The notes under the pieces were generated by a model. That model was not told the origin of the DNA. It searched no databases and was given only the letters and a program-made list of their open reading frames with translations. Made by a program: the position numbers and the translations under genes. A stretch of 64,000 bases of DNA. It comes from Tethya wilhelma. Lineage: Eukaryota; Porifera; Demospongiae; Tethyida; Tethyidae. Shown here piece after piece: positions 51,601 to 63,400 of this stretch (positions within the stretch are counted from its first letter, which is position 1; every line of letters starts with the position of its first letter). Where the stretch lies: contig CAXIPT010000005.1 in assembly GCA_964030475.1 (NCBI GenBank), forward strand, positions 2,165,164-2,229,163, in the 5' to 3' direction.

Positions 51601-54600
51601 GTTTTCAGCGCTAAATCTAGGCGTTCTCGATCGCAAACACGTGGACAAATAATATGCGATTCTCCCTAACTGCGCGAAATAATTACATTCCAATGACGTA
51701 TTTCAACCAATCAGATTGAGTTTTTGATTTTTGGGCCCGGAATTCAAAAAAAATGGCGCCGTAATTACTTCCGTGCGACTGTGCCTTTAAATCCCTAACA
51801 TTTACTTCTATCTGCTTTGTATCTTCCTATCATTAGTCCTATTAGAAATATCCAGCTGTGAAATGTGTTGAAAAATTGCTCAAAACTAGACCCCCATTTT
51901 TTGCTGGCAAAAGAGGCGGGGTCTAGGGACGAGACTAGAGCTGACTCAGTCCTTAACTACACTGAGACTTACTCGGAAGTCTCCCAGTTAGATAACTTTA
52001 ATTGTATCCATTCATATCTCTATAGATATAGTTGCCGAGTGCCTTGGCGCAAGGCATCTATAATCACGATGTATGGCTCAGTTTGCCAGCAAGCGTCTTA
52101 TATAATTATGGGGCTCGCTTCGCTCGCCCACTCCTTATTTGTGTATGTTTATAGAATCAGTTACTATAACTCAAACAATAGTAAGATAAAATTGATGAGC
52201 AAAGCTATTGTGTATATAATAAATATTCTTCTATGGTCAGTTGGCTTAGAACAACCTTTGCAGTTGAAGCAACACACAACAATCACATCAATATATACTG
52301 CATAAGCAATTGGAAACTCAAAGGGAAGAAATGCTGCATGTGTATATATATGCATGCACTGCTTAGTGCTACTTTGTTTTGGCCAGCTCAGTAATTTACC
52401 TCACTACATGACATCATAAACTAGCTGTGTTTTGTAAACACAAACTAGCTGTGTTTTGTGTACAGCGACAGAGAAGCAGACTCCTAGAAGCGAAAGTTCT
52501 CCCCTCGCTATGCTTCTTTTGTGAAAAATTGGCTTCTCTATCACACTTCTTCATCGGATACATATGCCACTGGTAAGCCTTGTCAACGATCTCAAAAAAA
52601 TTTAGCCTTACTTGTAGCGCTTGTGATTCTATCCTAGGCTAGTACTATATCTAAGCTATATTTCTCTAGGTACATGTTTTATAGCTTTCATTTTTCAAGG
52701 TCCAAAGAAAAAGTAGCATTTTAGCTTGAGGTCACATCACTTCCGGTGACCCTCCGTTACACACACACACACACACACACACGGACAAAACTTTGCTTAT
52801 AATATGATATATATATCATACGTACGGTAGTACGTATATAGTAGGAATGGGCCGACTGTCCCATTGACACAATACAAAATGTTCATGCTTGTAAACTTTC
52901 AGGGAAAGAAAGCTAAGCCTTCAAATGCATTTAATAGCCTCCCCCAGACAGTTTGCTTACTGTATTAACCAAGAAAATTGGCAGAAAGTTTCTGGAGCAC
53001 TCTGGAGAGAGCGCTGGCGAGAAGCCACAACAGTGCAATTTTGTTCTCCCCTTCCTTCCTTCCTAACTGACTTACTTGAACGCGATTTCCAGACAAACAA
53101 AAGGCATTGAGCCAACTTTGACCATATAGTGGGACTTCATTTGATGCACAGTACGTCCTTTTCGACTCGTTTGCTGGCGAAAAGGCAGCAAACAAAATTT
53201 AGGTAGCTTTAAAACTCTTGATATAAAATACTGTACTTTTTATTTAGCCTTTTGATGTAGGTAAAGGCCGTCAACTTTTTATTTAGCCTTTTGATGTAGG
53301 TAAAGGCTGTCAATTTAGTTAGCCTTTTATATAATTATGTAGGCAAAGGTCGTCAATAGAACACGTGGTTGCATGCATATAATGCGCATGCACATCAATT
53401 GCACATTTCTGTTGCTAGTCTCTGCTGTATGATTCTTTCCATGCAATTGAGCACCTTGGTGTTTAAAAAAGTGAATGAACAAGTATAATAAAATTTTATA
53501 AAAATGAGAAGTGTAGGAATGGGCAGTGCGGTAAAAAGCAATGAAACAAGACAAGTCTCTGAATTTCGGCACATGACTACTTCATTTTTTGTACTCAACT
53601 CTCATACACTACTGTGAACCTATATACACTCTACATGCTTGTTACTTCATCTAAATTAATCAAGTGATTGCTTGCATTGACTCATGAGCCAAATGGCTGA
53701 TAATTATCATTGAATGATGGAATTCAAACTTGCAACTGACTCATGAATCATGTGCCGAAATTCAGAGACTTATCTTGTTTCATTGCTTTTTACCGCACTG
53801 CCCATTCCTACACTTCTCATTTTTATAAAATTTTTATTTTACTTGTATATGTATAATATGCATGTATGTCCTGTCACGCTTTAGAAATGCAATTAGTTCT
53901 AACGTGACGTCACGTCATTTTGGAATGTAATTTTGTTCTGGTAAAGATTGTTACTTAGTATATATAGCTCAACCTAGCTGCATGCAATCCGGGTGCTCGA
54001 GCGTCTATGCTTATCGGTTTTAGTGAGCAAGAGTCTGTTTTTATGCAAGAGTAACAGCTAGAAGGCAAAGAATTAAGGTTCCTATAATAGACTATAGAAA
54101 CAGCTGATAATTAACAATAATTATTCAAGATCATGGCCTGGCTGTCAGTGATCTGAGGTTCACTGCTGACACATGTAATGGCTGATAGCAGCTATGTGCA
54201 TGTATTTCTCATTGACTGGTACAGTCAGCTAGCAGCTTGGTTACTTTGAGTACCTCAGCCTGATCAAGTAGTCTTCTGCTCTTCTAGCTCATGCAGTGGT
54301 ATATCACAGGAGGTCTTTTTGTGTCTGCATATTATTACACGCAAATTTTTAAGACATGTTTATCTATGATCAATGCATGAGTCAGTGATTCATAACACTA
54401 TAATTGCTCACTGCATCATCATCATAATTATATCAATACTGCACAAGTGGTGAATGCAAAGCTAGCGCGAGGCACTATTTTGCACGATGTGTACTCCTAT
54501 AGTTTTATTATTAAGAGTAGCAGGAGGAGATTTTTTAAAAGTCCCTTTGGGTTGACCACAATTGTGGCTATCAAAAAGGGCCTGTAAATAGCCTAGGGCT

Positions 54601-57271
54601 AATCGGAACGCAGGTCCAACGGCTTTACATCTCTATGCAGTGAAATTTACCTCATTTTTTAGGGTAGAGCTAAATCAACTTGGGGGTGGCCTGGTGGCTT
54701 GTTCTACATTGACTCTGGCTCCCAACCCTTAGGTAGGCGGTTCGAGTCCCTCCAGTGCCACAGGTATTTATTTCGCTCCCATTTTCTCTTTCGAGCTCTA
54801 GGAGTTGACTCATCTCTATCCCAAAAAATGAGGAGGTGAATTTCACTGCATCTTTGGCTGTTTGCAGGCCCTCGTTAAAAAATGGGAGAGAAATATTACC
54901 TAGCTGCATGTGTCACTGGAGGGACTCGAATTTACTAGAAAGAAAGATCAAAGAAGGATCAAAGAAGTAATTAAGGCATTTCTTGGTCCAATACGTTTTT
55001 ACAACACTGCCCATTCCTATAATACTGCAACACTGCTTTTTTTTTACTATACTTGTTATATTATTATATGGTCTTAAAATTATATATATTCTTACAGATA
55101 TCGATGAGTGTAAAGGAAGCCACAACTGTACTGGAGAATGTGTCAATACTAATGGATCTTATGAATGTACCTGTAAACCTGGGTTTTGGCTGGACACTGA
55201 CCAAAGAACATGTATTAGTAAGTAATTTAACTCTTTGTACGTGATTTTGTGACAAATACACTGCAGTTTTAATTGTACGATAACTTAAATACTTCAACTA
55301 CTGACTCACGCCACAATTATAATTATAACTATAGTTTCTAACATTGACCAATCATTATCAGTCAGTACATGTACGTAAGCAATCATTCCAATTTTGTGTA
55401 GAAGAGTGCATGGTCTGGTTTTTGCCTGACCAGTCAGACTGGTTTTATTAGCCCTGTAACTATTGATAATAATTATGCATGGTGCTAACTCTTGCATTCT
55501 ACAGATATTGATGAATGTGAACTTCAGTATCATAACTGTCATGAGAATGCCACTTGTAGTGACTCGCCTGGCTCTTTTGAATGTCAATGTAAGGACGGTT
55601 TCCATGGAGATGGAAGGACATGTACATTAATAGGTACATTGGTACATGCCATGCATGCATATGCTGAGTTCATTATTGCCTTATGAATAAGATTATGTTG
55701 TATTTCTCTAAATTTATAGTTCAAGATTTATGTGACCACATCACTGTGACTTTACCGGGAGGTGATAACATGTCACAAAGAATAAGATGTGCCTGCCATT
55801 TTGGGTATAGGCTTGACTTTGATCTGGTATCCTGCATTGGTAAGCTGGTTGAGAATTTTCAATCTTTTTTTAAGTGGTCACTAAAATTAGCTACATTCAC
55901 TTTTGAATTGCAAATAATAATTATAATAATTGATTACTACATTTATACAGACATTGATGAGTGTGCAACTGCAATGTTTGCTGATTGTAATGAGAATGCC
56001 ATATGTGTCAACACCAATGGCAGCTTCAGCTGTATCTGTAATGATGGTTTCTATGGCAATGGAAGAATCTGTTTAGGTACTATTCTATCGAACAATAATG
56101 CCTATATACTTATACTGTCTAATCTATGTAAAATTAATTCCTATACAGATATTGATGAATGTAATCATTTTGGTCTTCACAATTGTCATGACAACAGTAC
56201 TTGTATCAACACTGTTGGAGGTTTCACTTGTGAATGTAATGAAAATTTCTTTGATGATGGAAATGGAGGGTGCACAGGTGCAGAACTATTACACACTAAT
56301 TTACCCTATAGTCTTGCAGACTGGACATTCGTTAGCTACATAATTTAAGTCGAAGCTAGGGTATAGTTATATCTTTGGCTTTAGCACTATATAATTCTCA
56401 GACAGAATTGCCAACCACTGAACAACTTCAGTTCTACCCATGCCTGATCACTTATAGTCAGTCAGTCTACACGTGATGTTTTCTATACATACATACACTG
56501 ATGATTTTAGAGATCACGGTCATGTTTGCCCAGTTAAGACCACCTAAAGACTTTATTTTGTGTGTTGAGACATTTTACTTGAAGGCCCATGTATGTATTC
56601 ATTCCAAACCTTTCTTTTGTAGGTGTTGTCCAACCTGTCATAGCTACTGCTTCATCAGGTTGGTGTGATTTATATGCATGCATGCATGCATGTATATAAT
56701 TTATAATTTTATTGGCTATAGGACATTTGATTATAATAATTATTATATGCATAGATTTCGCATATGTGATACGTACATGGTTTCCAATTGTTTTTTCACA
56801 GACAAACCTAATCACATGCTAGAGTATAATATTGGCAATAACTTTTGTTTGGAAGACATCAATGCTACCACTATCTTCTCCGTCAACTGCACAACAAGCA
56901 ATACTCCAGTACCAACACCCACAGTGCAGTGGTTGGTCTATGATGAAGAATTGAACGAATCAAGATTTGTTGACTTGTTGGTTTTGGAGAATAATGGGAG
57001 CACCTTATCAGTTGGACCCACGTCACTTATGAACCTTAGTCTACTCTTTAATGGTGAAAGGGACTCAGGGCAGGATGGAGTTGTCCCTATAAACTTCACT
57101 TGTATTATAAGTAATACTGCTGGAAATGATACACAGACTAGCACTATTACTGAATGCTGTAAGCTGCTTGAGTATTTGTGTTGTGTACCTTTTTCATCAC
57201 TGTAATTTTGTGCATGCATGTAGCACTATTACAATTAATCTTCACATTGTACACTTTTATGTATACAGTAT

Positions 57272-57346
<75 letters not shown>

Positions 57347-57352
57347 NNNNNN

Positions 57353-57403
<51 letters not shown>

Positions 57404-60400
57404 CACACTGCACACACTACCTGCTTAGCTCCTGTTCAGTGTCAAGATGGTGTCACTAACAATTGTAACCAAAGGTGCAACAGAACTGATGAAGGAGATC
57501 ATATCTGTGCTTGCATTAATAACAGCTACATAATTGATTTAGATGGCACCACATGTAAAGGTATGTGCATTATAGTGGTCTGTTAATGTCATATTATCAC
57601 AAGTAAAAAAAAAAAACATTGTAAATGTAATGAGACATAGGAATGGCCAAATCGTAAAAAGAATTGCAAACAAGATGGAATGGCTGTTTAAATGTGTGTG
57701 CAGAATTTTTCCTGCGTGGGCTATATTGTATATGTAATACTCTCTTCCCATGTCGAGTCTCTCATTGTGCCCATATAGGAAAAATTCTTTATACTCATGC
57801 AAACACCCATTCCATCTTGTTTGCTTTCTTTTTACGATTTGGCCATTCCTATGTCTCATTACACTTCCAAAATAATTAGTGTTTTTTTTTTACTTGTTTG
57901 TTCTCATTTTTTCATAATTCTATGAATCACATTTGAGTTTGTGTGTATATGGTACCGTATAGCGGGTAAACTTGACGAGAATTAAATTTGGCGAATTGGC
58001 GAATCGTGACGACCATTACCAATTCAAGAACAGAAACCACATGCAGGTAGCGCTAAAGTACTACAAGCAACACGTGGAGTACCAAGAAGAAGGCTTCCTA
58101 AAAGTCGCTTTGGTGAAGGATCAAGGAAACTACTGTTTGTACAACTACTCCATAACCATGCATAGATCAAGCTACAGCAGCTCTTATCAAGAACACTTGC
58201 GGTGATTCTGACATGCTCTGGAGGCTTCATGTGTGATCTGCCAAGAACTTAGAGAGAACAACCAGCAGCTTGTGAAAACTTTTGTTACATTAAACTGTCA
58301 CTAAGTCTTATGTTCTTCTTACAGAGCAAGTATCTACTGTGTATGAGCTAACATCGGGCAGCCAAAGAGATCAAGTGAAATATTGGACATAATCTACTCT
58401 GCATTGTCAAGCACTGAGCTATTTGTTAGCTTTTGGACTATTGCTCAATAAACCCATGTCTGTGGATAGTCCTCCACTCTGATTTACTTGTTGGTTTGTA
58501 CTGTGTGTGTGTTATTGCATCATACATGGCAGTGCATGAAACTGCAAACATATCACATTATGTTCATGTGTGAAAGATACACATATTTTTGGCTTCTGCA
58601 GGATGGTACACAATAGTTAAAGCAATTTATTACATTGCCTAACTTATACTGATAGTGCTGAATACCAACCATAACTGCAAACTTCTTTCTGTCTGGCTGG
58701 GCAGGACAGCTTACCAGATAATGTCATGGTCATGTTAATTTTACTGTTCTTAGAGTTTAGCTTTTATTTTCTTTATTATAAATTGCTTAAAAAGAAACTA
58801 AACCAACAACAATAGGTAGCATTACATGAAACTTTTGATTATTACTTGCAAGAAGTTAAGGTTTAGAGCCAAAATAGCTAGATATTCATCCCTACTTCAA
58901 ATGCAAGATCCACACATGGCACGGCAGCTGGAATGATGGGCATGGCTCAGCTAGACCCTCCCACACCTCTTCTGTAAATGTTTTCCTGATGCAGCTTAGC
59001 TCGCCCACGATTTCCTGAAGTTTCAGGGCTTCTGTGTTCATTGCTAATGTACTGCAGCAATACTAATGAATACGCTATAATGAGCACACTTGCCCTCCAG
59101 ACCATAATTCTAATTTAACGAACTACAAGTAATGAATATCTGCCATTGCCAAAGTAGCTAATGAATTATTAATGAGTATAGAATGAATGGCCGCAGTGCC
59201 ATACGGAGAAGACGCTTTTCATCTTGTATCTAGCGACTCAGCTAGAGAGACAAATAATCGATGCAAAAAGTACGTGAAGACGAAGAAACCTAGTTTATTT
59301 GTTCAACAATCAGCTTCTGAAAGTGAGCGATCTTTGAGAAAAGTTATTCCAAAATAGAAGAAGAAGAAGATGAAGAATAGTAGTAAATAGTAGCTTTAGA
59401 AGTCTTATAGTGCCAAGCGCCCATTTTTTTGCTGAGTTATTTGCGTGAATATTTGTATTGCGCTAATGGTATTTCTCTATGCCTTCAGATGTTGATGAAT
59501 GTGCTAGTACCGTGATTGAGTCTTGTAATAAAACAACACAAGAATGCAGAAACTTCATTGGTGGTCATGAATGTGTGTGTCGAGAGGGATTTGAAGAGGA
59601 TCCAACAGATCCTTCTCTTTGCAGAGGTAAGCAAAAATCACTCTATATTGGTAACCATTTCATCATGCCTGCCATTAATTCTCAGATGTTGATGAATGTT
59701 CATCTCTCTCCACTGACTATTGTCCTCCTAATGCTCATTGCAATAATACATATGGATCACATAGTTGTACATGTGATGAAGGCTTTGAGGAAGTTCTTAC
59801 TAAAAATCATAGTATTTGTAGAAGTAAGTTCCTATAGGTCACACATCATGCAGTCGTAATCACAAACAATTATTATCATGGTAACCCAGATGTAGATGAA
59901 TGTGCTGATGGAAGTCCATGTAGTGAATATTCCAATTGTACTGACACTATTGGTGGCTTTGAATGTGGTCCATGTGCCTTTGGATACACAGGGAATGGAA
60001 GTGTGTGTGAAGGTATGTATCTATATCTGACAGTATATAGCTTCTACAGGAGGTAGATTTGCTTCTTTTTTTTTGTGCAATATACTAGACTGAGGTTTTG
60101 ACTGGTAAAGGGTGGTCACCTATTACCGTCACGGGAAAGTTTCACAGGGTTTAACTTTTGTGATTTTTGGGGATCATGATCTATTGATGAAATTCTCCAT
60201 AACAATGTCATAATTATACAAGTAGTAAAAATTTCAAAAAAATAAGTAGTGTAGGAATGGGCAGTGCGGTAAAAAGCATTGGAACAAGGCATGTCTCAAT
60301 TTCGGCACATGACTACTTCATTTTTATGCTTGATCCCTCATATGGATCCTCAGTATCATAAACGCAATGATAATAAATTATTATGTACATAGTATACCAT

Positions 60401-63400
60401 AGCTTATTATTGCATTGGTTTAAATTCCTACTAATCAGTTAACTAAGCAGTGGAGTAAACTATAACAGACAGGTAACTTAAACTGGACTGCCAGCCAAGA
60501 GTTGGTTATAAAAATGAAGTAGTCATGTGCCGAAATTGAGACATTCCTTGTTCCAATACTTTTTACCGCACTGCCCATTCCTACACTACTTATTTTTTTG
60601 AAATTTTTGCTACTTGTTCATTCACTTTTTTCAACACTACAGTGTGGAGACTATCAGAGACTGGTTAGTCCCTACAAAAAGCTTGAGTAGCAGCTACATG
60701 CACTACATTACACTGGAGCAGGCTAATGCGCATGCGCATATTAATAATGCCACGTGGATAATGACCTTTGAACCTACCTACAAATGGCTACATTGAAGTA
60801 CATGAATTTATACTCTCAGTTTCAAAGCTTTCTAGTTTTTGTTTAGGCTTATTTGTGATGAAAACGAGTATCAAGGAATGTACTACCTATGAAAAGGAGT
60901 TACTTTGTGCTATCAAAGTTGGCTCAACACATTCTGGTTCTCTGGAAATGCTTTTCAAGTAAGTCAGTTAGAAAGTACGTACGTACGTACGTTAGAAGAA
61001 CAAAAATGGCATTGTTGTGGCTTCCCACTAGCTCTCTCTACGAATGCTGAGGAAAGTTTCTGTGAGTTTTAGGCCTTGCATGCGATTGGTAATCTGTCGG
61101 TTAGAGCCTCTGAGCAAGTTTGAAGGCTTAATTTTGTTTTGCTAGATTTTTATGATCATAAACATTTTGTATTGTGTCTATGGGACATTCGGCCCATTCC
61201 TACTATACATACTACCGTACGTATGATAGTACAAGGAGTGGGGCTCGCTTCGCTCGCCCACTCCTTGTTTATGTATGTTTATAGGATTAACAGTTACATT
61301 AATAGTAAACATCGATAAAATTGATGAGCATTATAATATTATTCTTATGAATATCCTGCAATCAGTTGGCTTAGGACAACCTTTGCAGTTGAAGCAACAC
61401 ACAACAATCACTATAGTTTATGTAGAAACAATTTATAAAGTTTTTAATATGAACATAAAAAAAATACTGGCAAACATAAGCCATTGAACTGTTTGCTTTG
61501 GCCAGCTCAGCAATTTACCTCACTACGTGACGTCACAGACGACCCTTTTCCGACTTCCGCCATTTTTGCAATCAGCTGGCAAAGAAACTCGTTATCTGGC
61601 TAGCTGTGTTTCGTGTACGGCAACAGAGAAGCAGACTTCTAGTAGTGAGTGTTCTCACCTCGCTACGCTTCATTTGTGAAAGATTGGCTACCATAGCCCG
61701 CTTCTTTGTTGGATATGGATACCACTGGTAAGCCTTGTCAGCGATCTCAAAAACAGCTAGCCATACTTGTATTGCTTGTTGTTTTATCCTAGGCTAGCAC
61801 TGTATAAGCTAGCTTTCTAGACACTCTTTTCCTAGCTTGTATTCTCCACAGTCCAGAAAAAAAACAGCTTTTAGTTCTAGGTCACATCACTTCCGGTGAC
61901 CCTCCGTAACACACGGACGGACGGACGGACACACGGACAGACAAAACTTTGCTTATAATATGATAAGTCTATGCTCAAGCCTAATACTTACACACTCAAG
62001 CAGAATGGGCTGAATGTCCCATAGACACAATACAAAGCACTCTTTACTCATTTCTCTGAGCACTCTTTACGACTGCTCAGAGAATTATTAAGGGTCTGTA
62101 AGCTTTAGCTTTAGGCATTTCCTGCAATTAGTAATCAGTCATAAAGAGCCTCTGAGAAAATTTGAAGGTTCAACTTTGCTTTGCTAGATTTTTATGGTGA
62201 TAAACAGTTTGTATTGTGTCAATGGGGCGCAGTTGGCGCATTCCTACTACTGCTTAGTACCAATTAAAGTTTTGAAAAAAATGAATGTAAATTTCCACAA
62301 ATTAAAACTTGACATTCTAAGTAGTGTAGGAATGGGCAGTGCTCTAATTTCACCACATCCATGACATCATAATTTCATTTTTGATTCCTCATGCACCCTA
62401 TCATAAAATTTTAATGATCAGTATAGTGGCTTGTACTTGTGCCAATCAGTTGGCTAGCTAAGTCACCTAAGTGATATAAGCAGGCAATCTATATAGGTAA
62501 AATGCAAGACTTGAGCATAAAATTGAAATGAAGTAGTCATGCATGCAAGTGCCAAAATTTTCATACGCCTTGTTTCATAATATACTAGGGGAATGCACAC
62601 ATTGGTGGGCGAGCCGAAGCGAGATAGCTCTGGCTATAATATAGACTATAGACTATGCATGGTGTTACAAAAGTCGGTATAATGCATGGTCGAAGATACC
62701 CGTTGGTATATAGATTACGCAATGGTCAATGCACGCATGCGCAGAAAAGTTTAGAAGCACGTGTATAGTATCAAGATGTCAACCTCGGATGGTAATCTTG
62801 GGAGACTGGTGGCAAATGACAACACATCTTGTGGGAGGTTAATGACATGTCCACTATAACCATACTGGCCTTGAGGTAGCCTGTAGACTGACATGATAGG
62901 CATGACAGCAGACACCAACATTTCTTCCACTTGTCAATGAGTTAGATCCTATAGAATGTGTATCATTCAAATCATGAATTAATTTATAATACAATAGGCT
63001 AACCTGTAATTGTGGAGGTACTAAACCAGGGTCCATGTTGTTGGCACAAGAGTATAACTTTGGAATCTTCTTGTCCATAGAGCATCTCCTACACTCAACA
63101 GAACCATTGGGCTGAGCTGATACAGACAGGTTTGGAAAACATTCCAAACATGTACGTATCACAGGTGGGATGAGTAATTTCTGACATTGCCTTGTGAAAC
63201 TTTCTCATCTTCTGGATCACAGCTGGTTGCACAAATAATGCTGGTGTTAGATCAGTCTCTAACCTCCTTGCACGAGCCCGAGACCTCTCTCGCTCAAGCC
63301 TATGTTCAGTCTGAGAGGCTGTCTCTCCTGATCTTCTGTCTTCAGCACGAGACCTCTCTTGCTCAAGCCTACGTTCTCTCTGAGAGGCTGTCTCTCTTGA

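Noticed and set aside
57126..57459. Open frames over the AC repeat with N gap
   Set aside because: Dinucleotide artefact; the real exon starts at 57429.
57972..58205. Plus-strand frame in a gene B intron
   Set aside because: No splice borders in phase with the flanking exons and no recognisable motif.
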